Assembly: GCA_019509785.1 (NCBI GenBank)
Contig: JAEKLQ010000034.1
Location: forward strand, 34,720-98,719
Direction: 5' to 3'
DNA length: 64,000 bases
Source of the DNA: Fibrobacterota bacterium
Lineage (GTDB): Bacteria > Fibrobacterota > Fibrobacteria > UBA11236
This document shows, piece after piece, positions 7,786 to 15,989 of the stretch (position 1 is the first letter of the stretch; the number at the start of each line of letters is the position of its first letter). The position numbers were made by a program, and so were the translations under genes. The notes beneath the pieces were generated by a model. It was not told the DNA's origin. It saw only the letters and a list, made by a program, of their open reading frames with translations, and made no database searches.

Positions 7786-10700
7786 TATCCCGCCTCCGGC
7801 ATATTGGTCTCGTACCCGAACAGGGTGGAAGAAAGTTCGATCAGGGTCAGCATATGCTGACGGTAACGCGCGCGGAACTGGGCCCCCGCGGTTTCGCCCA
7901 GGCGCTCCTCGAACCCCATCCGCTTGGCGAGCTTCTCGATCTCTTCAGGCAAGGTCGGCAATTCATGGCGCTGCTGTAAGCCCTGCAATTGCAGCACGTG
8001 TTCGATGCGGCGCAGGAACACGTAGGCCTTGGAGAGCAAGTCATAATAGTTATGGCTGAGCAGCCGATACCGGTACAAGCGCGCCATCACCGCCAGGGTA
8101 TTTCCCGAGATCAGCTCCGGCATGGCTTGCCCGTGCTGGATCTGCAGGTATTGCACGAAGAACTCGATGGTGCGGATGCCTCCCGGCCCCAGTTTCACTT
8201 CGCTCGAGAGCCGGTTTTCCTGCCTCAGTTTTTCCAGGCTCTTTTGGCGCACGGCCCGCATGCTCGCTTCGATCTTGGCCCGGTTCCCGCGGGCCACCGC
8301 TTGGGCTTGGCCCGCGCGGCACACCGCGCGCCCTAGTTCGATATTGCCCGCCACCGGGCGCGCTTTGAGCCAGGCCTGGAGCTCCCAGCCGGAGGCTTCG
8401 GTTTCGAAATATTCCACGAAGCGGGAGGAGGAAACGAGCAGAGGGCCTTGGGCGCCATAGGGACGCAATTGGGTGTCCACCCGGAACATTTTCCCATGCC
8501 GTCCCGCCCCGGATAGTGCCGCGATGAAAGCGCGCGCCCAGCGCTCCAGATCGCCGCGCCCGGCCTCGCCCACGCGCTCCGGGTCGAACGCGAATACGAT
8601 ATCGATATCCGAACTGTAGTTGAGTTCGTTGCCGCCCAGCTTGCCGAGCGCGATCACCGCCACCGCATCCCGCAGGGAAGCGGTTTCGGCCATGGACATG
8701 GTGATCCCGAAGCCGGACTCGATCAGCGCATTGGAAAGCTGGCTAATCTCCAAGGTGATGCGGAGCAAGGTTTCGCCCAGCCAGATATCGCGCAAGGCGA
8801 TGCGCAGGTATTCGCGGTTGCGGTAGCGCCGCAGGCCTTCCAGGGAATCCTCGTAACCCTGCCGGTTGGGACTCAGCCCCACGATTTCCCTGCGGAACTG
8901 GTTCAAAAGCTTGGGCTTCTCCAAGGCATGCGCATCGCCCAAATCCATCAGATATTCGGGTTGCCGCACGAGAATGGTGGCCAGGTAATCGCTATGGCCG
9001 AAGGCCTTGATCAGGATCTCGTTCAGATAAGGATGGTTCAGCAATTGCCGAACGAAATAATCGGGATCCGGCACCGATTCCAAGTATTGGCCCAGATGGC
9101 GCAAGACCGATTCCGGATCGGGGCTGGTCCGCAATTTCGGGGCCGCCACGAGAATGGCCGCGCACAAGATGCCTTTTTCCCGCACCCGGTCCAGCATGCT
9201 CCGCAGCAATTCGGCCGCGTTCCTTATTCCCGCAAGCCCCAGCCCGTCCAGGGCGCGCTCGAGGCGCTCCGGCGGGGACTGCGGATCGAGGACGGCGGCG
9301 GTCAGGCTTTGCCGTCCTTCTTCCGCCGGCCGGGAGCCCTCCCCGAGAAAGCGGCGGGCGAAAATCGCATGCACGTCCCGCATGGCATGGCTCAGGTCCC
9401 AGTCCAGTTGCGACTCGGAGTCGTACCGGGATCCGGGCAGGTAACCCATACGTTTCGCCAGATGCCCGAAGGCGTCGCTTCCGCGCGCGGGCACCAGGAG
9501 ATCCCGGGAATAACCGCGTACCATGCGGAGCCCGTTGATGAGCCGCCGCAGGAAAACGTAGGCCCGGTAGAGGCTCTCGAATTCGGAAGGATCCAGGATG
9601 CCTTCCTCGAGCAAAGCCTCCAGCACCGCTTCGGTGTTCGGCTCGCGGAGGGATGCGTGTTTGCGCCCGAAGCGCAACTGCAGGAATTGAACCGTATACT
9701 CCACCTCGACAAGGCCGCCCGGCGAGAATTTGGCGTTCACGCCTTTCCCGAGCACCTCTGCCTGTTGCGCTCGCAAGGTAAGGGTATGTTCAATCGGGAT
9801 GCTTTCCCCGGCGAAAAGGATTTCGTCCCGCGCGCCCATCGTTTCCTCGGCGAAGACGCGATTTCCGGCTATGGGACGCAGCTTGAGCAGGGCTTGCCGC
9901 TCATAGTCCAAGGCGCCCCCGCCAAGCCGGTAATATTCCAGCCAAGTCGCGAATTGCGAAGCCAAAGGTCCGCTGTCCCCATGCGGGCGCAGCCGCAGAT
10001 CGAGCGCGAAAATCCCTTCCGGGCGCGACCGGATGATGCCGCGAATCTCCTCCATCAGCTTGCCGAAGAATTCGGAATGGCTAACCGGCTTCGGCCCACT
10101 GGCAGAGCTGACGGTCCTTGTCCCTTTGGCGGGCTCGACCGCGGTTTCGCCGGCGGCGGCATAGAGCAGTTGCAATTCCAGATCCGAGGCGTAACCCAAC
10201 TCGCGTCCGCCCAGCTTCCCTTGCCCGAAAAGCGCGTAAGGGCACGCCTCATCGCCCCGGCGCGGCTCCCCGAATTCCCGCACCAGCTTGCCGTAGGCCA
10301 ATCCCAGCGCCCCTTGCAGGACGGCTTCCGCCAGGGTGGTGACCTCGGCGGAAAATTCCTGCAGGGTTTGCCTTGGATAGATGAGATGGGCGGCCTCGAT
10401 CCGGAAGAGGCGCGAATCCTTGAAACGGTTGAGGGCTTCCACCCGGTCCGCGTAGGAGGGCTCCCTGTCCATGGCTTCGCGCAGCCGCGTCTCCAGGTCC
10501 TTGCGGGAGGCCGGCTTGCGATCTTCCTCCAGCCCCCGTAACACGGAAGTGACCTCCTCCAAAGGCAACTTCGTCATCTCCTCCCACAGGTAATCGCCGG
10601 AGCCCAGGAGCCGCGCCAAGGAAGAGAGGAAGGTGAGATCCTCTAGTGTCGCGATTTCCGCGGCCGCGCCGGGCCGCGCCATCAAGGTATCGATGAATCC

Positions 10701-11687
10701 GTTGAAAGACTGGACCGCGGCGGGAAAGTCCGTGGCCTGGGGCAAAGCCGAAATGAAACGCTCCATCAGGATGATGGCCACCTTGATGCGTTCCAGCGTA
10801 TGGTCATCGTGGATGGGCCGGCCCTGGGAATCGGCTATCAGGATTCGGTCTTCGAAGCGCTCGCCTTCGGCGCGGGTCAATAACTTGAGGATGGAAACGC
10901 CTTGCATCGCCAAGGCGTTGCTGAGGGAGAAGAGAAGCGCTTTGCGATCGGTACCCCGCACCGTGAGGAGGGCCCCGCGCTCATCGGGCTCGGCCTTGAT
11001 CTCCAAAGGCAATTGCGGGACCGGATCCGGGATCAGCCCGGCCGGTCCCTCACCGGCGCCGTCCGCACCGCGAGGCGCCCTCAAGGCTTCCTTGGCCTTG
11101 GAAGCCGAAGATTTACGTTCCAGATACGCCCCGATGCGCCGGAACAAATCCCGCCGCAAGGCCTCGGTCTCGCGACTGCGCAACAGGCGGATCACGCTCA
11201 ATAGGTCGGCGGCCAATCCATCACGGAACTCCGCATCGATGCTCGCGGGGGCCTCCGGGGGCCGCTCCAGCACCAGGTAGTCTATGAGCTTGCCCGCGGC
11301 AGGAACATGCTCTTCGGGCCATCCCTGCCCGCCCTCGATCAGTTCGGGGGCATAGCTGAACACCCTGCCGACCTTGATGTCCAGGTCATGGCTGGCGAGC
11401 ACTCCGGAGAGCGCCGCGAAGAATCCCGGCACGTCCTCGCCGACCACGGTCAAACCGAAGGTCCTATCGGAGAGAAGGGAAAACCGAAAGGAGTAGGGCT
11501 CGTCCCGGGTAAGGCCGGCGACGCGTTCGAGATGGCCCTCGATCTCTTCCACCGAGAATTCATTGAAATAATCGGCGTCCAGGCGACGGCAATGTTCGGC
11601 CACCAGTGTCTCGGGGAAGCGCCCGCCATCCGGTGCGACCGCATTCGCGAGGACGATCGCCTTCTTTTGGGCCGGCGTCATATCCAT
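7785..11687 (-). CDS. glnE: Glutamine synthetase adenylyltransferase/deadenylylase GlnE with N-terminal ACT-like domains
   Basis: A 1300-residue protein. The two nucleotidyltransferase halves of GlnE are clear: GKLGGRELGYASDLE (Asp 502, Glu 504) in the N-terminal, normally deadenylylating half, and GKLGGNELNYSSDID (Asp 1027, Asp 1029) in the adenylylating half. Their 525-residue spacing matches E. coli GlnE. About 330 extra residues come first, holding two ACT-like segments: about 76-145 (FGLTVVGEDVPGFFAALSGVL) and about 238-290 (LLTVRGTDRKALLFSLSNAL). ACT domains bind amino acids, as at the GlnD C-terminus, so glutamine may be sensed directly; this is inference. The N-terminal half has D-x-E instead of D-x-D. 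It lies downstream of glnA, separated by a terminator. Confidence 0.9.
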   Translation of the reverse strand: MDMTPAQKKAIVLANAVAPDGGRFPETLVAEHCRRLDADYFNEFSVEEIEGHLERVAGLTRDEPYSFRFSLLSDRTFGLTVVGEDVPGFFAALSGVLASHDLDIKVGRVFSYAPELIEGGQGWPEEHVPAAGKLIDYLVLERPPEAPASIDAEFRDGLAADLLSVIRLLRSRETEALRRDLFRRIGAYLERKSSASKAKEALRAPRGADGAGEGPAGLIPDPVPQLPLEIKAEPDERGALLTVRGTDRKALLFSLSNALAMQGVSILKLLTRAEGERFEDRILIADSQGRPIHDDHTLERIKVAIILMERFISALPQATDFPAAVQSFNGFIDTLMARPGAAAEIATLEDLTFLSSLARLLGSGDYLWEEMTKLPLEEVTSVLRGLEEDRKPASRKDLETRLREAMDREPSYADRVEALNRFKDSRLFRIEAAHLIYPRQTLQEFSAEVTTLAEAVLQGALGLAYGKLVREFGEPRRGDEACPYALFGQGKLGGRELGYASDLELQLLYAAAGETAVEPAKGTRTVSSASGPKPVSHSEFFGKLMEEIRGIIRSRPEGIFALDLRLRPHGDSGPLASQFATWLEYYRLGGGALDYERQALLKLRPIAGNRVFAEETMGARDEILFAGESIPIEHTLTLRAQQAEVLGKGVNAKFSPGGLVEVEYTVQFLQLRFGRKHASLREPNTEAVLEALLEEGILDPSEFESLYRAYVFLRRLINGLRMVRGYSRDLLVPARGSDAFGHLAKRMGYLPGSRYDSESQLDWDLSHAMRDVHAIFARRFLGEGSRPAEEGRQSLTAAVLDPQSPPERLERALDGLGLAGIRNAAELLRSMLDRVREKGILCAAILVAAPKLRTSPDPESVLRHLGQYLESVPDPDYFVRQLLNHPYLNEILIKAFGHSDYLATILVRQPEYLMDLGDAHALEKPKLLNQFRREIVGLSPNRQGYEDSLEGLRRYRNREYLRIALRDIWLGETLLRITLEISQLSNALIESGFGITMSMAETASLRDAVAVIALGKLGGNELNYSSDIDIVFAFDPERVGEAGRGDLERWARAFIAALSGAGRHGKMFRVDTQLRPYGAQGPLLVSSSRFVEYFETEASGWELQAWLKARPVAGNIELGRAVCRAGQAQAVARGNRAKIEASMRAVRQKSLEKLRQENRLSSEVKLGPGGIRTIEFFVQYLQIQHGQAMPELISGNTLAVMARLYRYRLLSHNYYDLLSKAYVFLRRIEHVLQLQGLQQRHELPTLPEEIEKLAKRMGFEERLGETAGAQFRARYRQHMLTLIELSSTLFGYETNMPEAG

Positions 11688-11696
11688 GAGCCGCCA

Positions 11697-11737
11697 AAAA
11701 TAGAAAGAAAAAGGGGCCCCCTTCCGGGAGCCCCTTT
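11697..11737 (-). terminator. Intrinsic terminator between glnA and glnE
   Basis: On the minus strand, arms AAAGGGGCtCCC and GGGgGCCCCTTT enclose a GGAA loop, followed by a T-rich tract (TTTTTCTTTC). It lies after glnA and directly before glnE, so most glnA transcripts should stop here, with glnE made by read-through or from its own promoter. This gives high glnA and low glnE expression. Confidence 0.75.
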
Positions 11738-11750
11738 ATTACCGAAGCGC

Positions 11751-11775
11751 CTGGAGTTCGCGAAGCGAACTCCAG
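11751..11775. repeat. Perfect 11-bp inverted repeat downstream of glnA
   Basis: CTGGAGTTCGC, GAA and GCGAACTCCAG form a perfect stem with a 3-nt loop. It lies 12 nt after the glnA stop and just before the terminator at 11697-11737. It may protect the glnA mRNA 3' end from exonucleases or help termination. There is no T-tract of its own. Confidence 0.6.
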
Positions 11776-11787
11776 AGCGAGTTGCGA

Positions 11788-13188
11788 TTATCCGTGGTAG
11801 TAGAGCTCGAACTCCAAAGGAGTCGGGCGGAACTTCATCGGTTCGATCTCGGCGGTCCGCTTGTAGGTGGCATATGCTTCGAGGAAGTCGGCGTCGAATA
11901 CGTCGCCGGCCGTGCACCACTCGTGATCCTTCTCGAACTCGGAATACGCTTCCTCCAGGTTCTTCGAGGTCGACGGGATGTTCTTGAGCTCTTCCGGGGG
12001 CAGTTCGTAGATGTTCTTGTTCATCGGCGCGCCCGGGTCGATCTGCTTCTTGATGCCGTCGGCCATGGCCATCAGCATCGCGGCGAACGTCAGATACGGC
12101 GATCCGGAGGAATCCGGGCAACGGAACTCGAAGCGGCGGGCCTTGTCGCCCTGCACGTGCGGGATGCGCACCGAGGCCGAGCGATTGGTCGCCGAGTAAG
12201 CCAGGTTCACCGGGGCTTCGTAGCCCGGCACCAGGCGGCGGTAGCTGTTGATGCTCGAGTTAGAGAAGATCTGGATCGACTTGCCATGCTTGATGATGCC
12301 GCCGATGGCGTACATGGCGGTCTGGGACAGGTTGGCGTACTTGTCGCCGGCGAAGAGGTTCTTGCCTTCCTTCCAGATCGAGGTATGCACGTGCATGCCG
12401 GAACCATTATCGCCCCACATGGGCTTGGGCATGAAGGTGGCTGTCTTGCCGTATTTGGCGGCGGTGTTCTTGACCACGTACTTCAGCTTGTGGACCTGGT
12501 CGCCGGCGGAGACCACGGTGCCGAACTTGAGGCCGATTTCGCACTGGGCGGTCGCGACTTCGTGGTGGTGGATTTCCGGGGTGAGGCCCATCTTGGCCAG
12601 GTTCATGACCATCTCGTTGCGGAGATCCATCATGGTGTCCTGGGGAGCGGCGGGGGCGTAACCGCCCTTGAAGGCCACCTTATGGGCCAAGCTGCCGGGA
12701 TTGCCGCTGGTCCAAGGACCTTCGTTGGTCTCGATGGAGTAGCTGGCGCTGCGGACGGTGGACGAGTAGGTCATTCCGTCGAACACGAAGAATTCCGGCT
12801 CCGGGCCCATGAAGGCGAGGTCGCCGATCCCCTGGCTCTTCAGGTATTCCAAGGCCTTCTTGGCGATGGAACGGGGGTCGCGATTGTAGGGTTGTCCGGT
12901 CCGGGGCTCGATAATGTCGCAGTACATGCCGATGGTGGGCACGGCTACGAAAGGGTCGAGGTAGGCGGAAGCCGGGTCGGGCTTCATGATCATGTCGGAA
13001 GCTTCGATGCCCTTCCAGCCGCGGATGGAGGAACCGTCGAAGGCCATTCCGACCTTGAACATTTCATCGTCCATACGGGACACGGGAAAGGTGAAATGCT
13101 GGAGCTGACCGAACATATCTCCGTAAAGCAGGTCCACGAACTGGACGTTGTTGTCCTTGGCTAGTTTCATGACTTCGGCGGGGGTCAT
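11788..13188 (-). CDS. glnA: Type I glutamine synthetase (adenylylation-regulated)
   Basis: 466 residues, the usual length for dodecameric GS I. It makes glutamine from glutamate, ammonia and ATP in the cytoplasm. Seen motifs include MAFDGSSIRGWK near residue 50 and NRSASVRIP. The adenylylation loop KNIYELPPEE carries Tyr 394, equivalent to Tyr 397 of the E. coli enzyme and the target of GlnE, whose gene lies downstream. This makes it the regulated GS I-beta type. An AGGAGG sequence lies about 13 nt before the ATG. The long upstream spacer holds a possible sigma-54 promoter and repeated TGACAA-type boxes. Confidence 0.96.
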   Translation of the reverse strand: MTPAEVMKLAKDNNVQFVDLLYGDMFGQLQHFTFPVSRMDDEMFKVGMAFDGSSIRGWKGIEASDMIMKPDPASAYLDPFVAVPTIGMYCDIIEPRTGQPYNRDPRSIAKKALEYLKSQGIGDLAFMGPEPEFFVFDGMTYSSTVRSASYSIETNEGPWTSGNPGSLAHKVAFKGGYAPAAPQDTMMDLRNEMVMNLAKMGLTPEIHHHEVATAQCEIGLKFGTVVSAGDQVHKLKYVVKNTAAKYGKTATFMPKPMWGDNGSGMHVHTSIWKEGKNLFAGDKYANLSQTAMYAIGGIIKHGKSIQIFSNSSINSYRRLVPGYEAPVNLAYSATNRSASVRIPHVQGDKARRFEFRCPDSSGSPYLTFAAMLMAMADGIKKQIDPGAPMNKNIYELPPEELKNIPSTSKNLEEAYSEFEKDHEWCTAGDVFDADFLEAYATYKRTAEIEPMKFRPTPLEFELYYHG

Positions 13189-13294
13189 ATCGTCTTCTCT
13201 TCCTCCTGAAGATGGTTGGTCAAGCTTCCTAAAAAGCCCGAGCTATTGAAAAATAACGAGGGGAAATTAGAAAAAATCGCTTGGATTCCTGATC

Positions 13295-13346
13295 GACAAT
13301 GGCTGACAAAAGTGACCCTTGATTTGACAATGGTCTGTTTTTGTCA
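13295..13346. promoter_or_regulatory. Candidate operator cluster upstream of glnA
   Basis: GACAATGG occurs at 13295-13302 and again at 13326-13333, exactly 31 bp apart (three helical turns). TGACAA lies at 13304-13309 and 13325-13330, and an inverted TTGTCA at 13341-13346 forms a 6-bp inverted repeat with the second copy. The cluster lies 107-158 bp upstream of the glnA start. It may be bound by a nitrogen regulator; the factor is unknown. Confidence 0.35.
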
Positions 13347-13460
13347 TTTTTTGCCTTCCTCTCCTCCACCGACGTTTTGGGCTGATCCGAATTTGTTAAT
13401 CCGATTTCCCTATTTCCTTCGTATTCCCTCTGCCCCAAACTGGGGTTAGGCTATATGGCA

Positions 13461-13476
13461 AGCTAGTACTGTGCCA
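13461..13476 (-). promoter_or_regulatory. Possible sigma-54 promoter for glnA
   Basis: On the minus strand the sequence reads TGGCAC-AGTAC-TAGCT, against the sigma-54 consensus TGGCAC-N5-TTGCW: all six bases of the -24 element and four of five of the -12 element match, with the required GG-N10-GC spacing. It would give a leader of about 260 nt before glnA. Sigma-54 control of glnA is common, but the long leader and the absence of a visible NtrC gene keep this tentative. Confidence 0.3.
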
Positions 13477-13571
13477 GTCCGCTGGATTTCCTTTAGCCCC
13501 TCCGTGTCGGCGCTTGCGCGCTTCTCCGTCTTAAGGGCATGGTCGAGTGGCCCCTCTCGGTCGGTGCTGGC

Positions 13572-13746
13572 GCGCCTCTCCCTCTCGCGGCGCTCGGTAA
13601 ATCGGTCTGTACCGCAGCGCTCGAGGGGTTCGCTTCGGTCAAAGGGTCGGCGCAAGCCAGTTTCGCGTCTACAACCAGATTCCTAGCGCCTCTCCCTCTC
13701 GCGGTGCTCGGTAAATCGGTCTGTACCGCAGCGCTCAAGGGGTTCG
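13572..13746. repeat. 61-nt direct repeat, two copies
   Basis: Copies at 13572-13632 and 13686-13746 start 114 nt apart and differ at 2 of 61 positions by my reading. Each begins GCGCCTCTCCCTCTCGCGG and ends AGCGCTC(G/A)AGGGGTTCG. The near-identity points to recent duplication or conversion. Function unknown; it lies outside genes. Confidence 0.7.
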
Positions 13747-13818
13747 GGGAAGCCGGCTCTTCGTTTAAGACCCTGCGGTCGATTTGAATTCTGGAAGCGG
13801 AGTCTGAGAAGATGGGGT

Positions 13819-14388
13819 TTAAGGCTTGAAGTCCTGGTAGAGGCGGGAGGCTTGGGGCTCGCGCTGCTTGGTGTATTTGCCCTTATAGAAGGTTATCTCG
13901 CCTTCGGGGCGCATGAAGTAGACTTGGCCGATGCGGACGTCGGGGTAGACGCGGATGGGGTGGACGACTTCGATCTCGAGGGTCCAGGTGGGGAATTGGC
14001 AGACGGGGTTGCCGTTTTCGTCGGGGAGGTAACCCCAGCCTACGTCGCCGAACCCGGCGGTGATGTGGGTGTTGATGCCTAAGCGGCCGATGGAGCTGCG
14101 GCCTTCGAACATCGGGACGAATCGGTTGCTGGTGGCGGTCTCGTTGCTGCAACCGAGGTAGAGCATGCCGGGTTCGAGGACCAGGCCATCGTCGGGAATG
14201 ACCAGGGATCGGGTGGGGTTGTCCAGCTTCATGTCGAGCACGGCGCCGGGAGGCAGGTCATAGACCAGCAGCTTACGGTTCAGCGAGACGTCGTATGAGT
14301 TGGGGCCCAGGTTCGCCGGGATGAACGGAGCGACATGGATCGTCCCCAGTTCCATCTGCTTCAGGATTTCTTTGCCGGTCAGGACCAT
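13819..14388 (-). CDS. dcd: dCTP deaminase
   Basis: 189 residues, standard for Dcd, which deaminates dCTP to dUTP to feed dTMP synthesis. The family signature is clear: GPNSYDVSLN near residue 30, FEGRSSIGRLGINTH with the active-site segment (Arg-Ser-Ser), then TAGFGDVGW. The trimeric dUTPase-like fold is expected. It could be a bifunctional dCTP deaminase/dUTPase as in some archaea and Gram-positives; sequence inspection alone cannot decide. It is a single-gene unit, divergent from the envelope gene at 14486. Confidence 0.93.
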   Translation of the reverse strand: MVLTGKEILKQMELGTIHVAPFIPANLGPNSYDVSLNRKLLVYDLPPGAVLDMKLDNPTRSLVIPDDGLVLEPGMLYLGCSNETATSNRFVPMFEGRSSIGRLGINTHITAGFGDVGWGYLPDENGNPVCQFPTWTLEIEVVHPIRVYPDVRIGQVYFMRPEGEITFYKGKYTKQREPQASRLYQDFKP

Positions 14389-14485
14389 GGCGCGGGTAAA
14401 GCTATAAAATTGCCCGAGAAGATTCGCCGCGCGATTCCGCCCCGCGTCGCTTTGCCGAACAGCCGTGGGCGTTTACCTTGTGTGC

Positions 14486-15838
14486 ATGGTTTTCCGGGCG
14501 GCATTCCTGGCCGCGCTATTATCCCTGGCTGCCTTCGCAGGCGGGCCTGCCTGCACTTCCTTGGAGTTGGTCGGGCCGGGCGCTCCCCGCGGCGGGGCGC
14601 CACGGGAAATCCCCATTTACCTCGCCATTCCGGATTCCCTCGGGCCCTTCGCGGTACGGCCTTTCCTGATCGCGCCGCCCGAGTCTGCCAAAGCCATGCT
14701 GGCGCGGACCGAAAACGGCTTCGAGGTCATGGGGAAGCCTGAGCGTCGGTTGCTGCGCGCCTTGCGCATTTGGCTCGATGGCGACGCGCGCGGGGCAGGG
14801 GAGGAGATCGCCGCGCTTCTGCCCCACGCTTCTGCCGCATTACGACCGATCCTCAAGACCGACAAAGCCCTGCTCCTCTACGCCGCCGGTTTCGGGCCCG
14901 ATGCGGAGAAGGAGTGGCTGGCGCAATCGGCTCCTGCGGGCGCCTGCAAGGATCCGGCGCGCAAAAACCTTTTCTCATACTACCTCGATCATCGCGAATT
15001 GGAAAAGGCCCGGTCCGCCTTGGATCGTTTCCTGGCCGCCGAACCGAAGGACAAATGGGCCAACGATGCCAAGGCCTATCTGGTGCGGCTAGCCGCTTCC
15101 GACGACGAATGGGAAGCCTTCCTGAAGGAGAAATCCGAAGGCAGGGATTCGCTCTTCGACATCCAAATCGCTTACGCCGATTTGCTCAAGTCCCAAGGCC
15201 GTTATGAGGAATCCAAGCGTTATTATAACCGCGGTCTGGAAGGATCTCCGCGCAATGGGCCCGCCTGGTTGCAACTGGCCGAAGTCTATGACCGGCTGGA
15301 GATGCCTTTCCTCGCCTGGGAAGCGTTGGACAACGCCTTCGCCGCCGGGATCGCGGACGCGAAAGTGTTCGAGGTCCTGAGCCGGGTGCTAATGCACGCG
15401 AGCCAGTACGCGGCCGAGCGGAGATCTTGGATCGACCATGCTTTCGGCGCGCTGGACATGCGCGATCTGCGTTGGGGCTACGGTCCGGAGTGGGCCGATC
15501 GCTGCTGGCGCATGGCGGAGATCAACCTGGAGCATGGCCTGCCCGCCGATTTCCATCGCCGTTCCTTGGCGCAATTGCTTTATCACGTGTATTGCCACAA
15601 CGGACGGGTCGATGCCGCGAAGGCTTTACGCGCGACTTTCTGGTTCCATTTCACCGGCCCTTCCATCGCCCGGGAAGCCCGGTTGCATGGACCGGAAAGG
15701 GATCCATCGGCCCCTTGCTTGTCCGTTGGCACGGCCGGTTGCCGATTCGGGAGCGGTCCCGTCCTGGACGTCAACTTGGGGTATGTCGCATACCCTCTGG
15801 CGAAAGCCGCGGCCGATTCCGATTTTTTCTTCGACTAG
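14486..15838 (+). CDS. Secreted TPR-repeat protein
   Basis: 450 residues from the ATG at 14486, which gives a good signal peptide (MVFRAAFLAALLSLAAFAGG); a GTG seven codons upstream is also in frame. The mature part is helical with TPR-like pairs, for example around residues 180-215 (RSALDRFLAAEPKDKWANDA), 225-270 (YADLLKSQGRYEESKRYYNR) and 270-300 (PAWLQLAEVYDRLEMPFLAWE). TPRs mediate protein contacts, so it is probably a periplasmic scaffold. It is the first of four envelope genes in the same direction (14486-20258). No recognised family beyond TPR. Confidence 0.72.
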   Translation: MVFRAAFLAALLSLAAFAGGPACTSLELVGPGAPRGGAPREIPIYLAIPDSLGPFAVRPFLIAPPESAKAMLARTENGFEVMGKPERRLLRALRIWLDGDARGAGEEIAALLPHASAALRPILKTDKALLLYAAGFGPDAEKEWLAQSAPAGACKDPARKNLFSYYLDHRELEKARSALDRFLAAEPKDKWANDAKAYLVRLAASDDEWEAFLKEKSEGRDSLFDIQIAYADLLKSQGRYEESKRYYNRGLEGSPRNGPAWLQLAEVYDRLEMPFLAWEALDNAFAAGIADAKVFEVLSRVLMHASQYAAERRSWIDHAFGALDMRDLRWGYGPEWADRCWRMAEINLEHGLPADFHRRSLAQLLYHVYCHNGRVDAAKALRATFWFHFTGPSIAREARLHGPERDPSAPCLSVGTAGCRFGSGPVLDVNLGYVAYPLAKAAADSDFFFD

Positions 15839-15989
15839 GCGATTCCTGCTTTCCGTTTAGTACTTTTCCCGCCCATCACCGACATGTGATCGCGGACACG
15901 GCGCCGCGGTGCGCTCGAATGCATTTTTCCACGCAGGGTGTTCCGTACACCCTCGGCATCCGCCCCGGCGCGGCGGAGGAGGCAGGAAC

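Larger units (their letters stand above)
13189..13818. other. 630-nt non-coding spacer between glnA and dcd
   Basis: The half next to glnA (13200-13440) is AT-rich and holds repeated TGACAA/GACAATGG motifs. The half next to dcd (13500-13760) is GC-rich and holds a 61-nt direct repeat plus a diverged partial third copy near 13504-13530. Short open frames here (such as 13471-13686 and 13539-13787) are repeat-driven, lack ribosome sites and resemble no protein I know. I see no tRNA or convincing structured RNA. Confidence 0.6.

Noticed and set aside
8928..10541. 537-residue open frame antisense to glnE
   Set aside because: The glnE frame has clear catalytic motifs; the opposite frame has none and no ribosome site.
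11782..13164. 460-residue open frame antisense to glnA
   Set aside because: Mirror of a strongly conserved gene; low-complexity His/Gly/Val composition.
13471..13787. Short open frames over the 61-nt repeats
   Set aside because: They exist on both strands because the repeat lacks stops; no ribosome site or recognisable protein.
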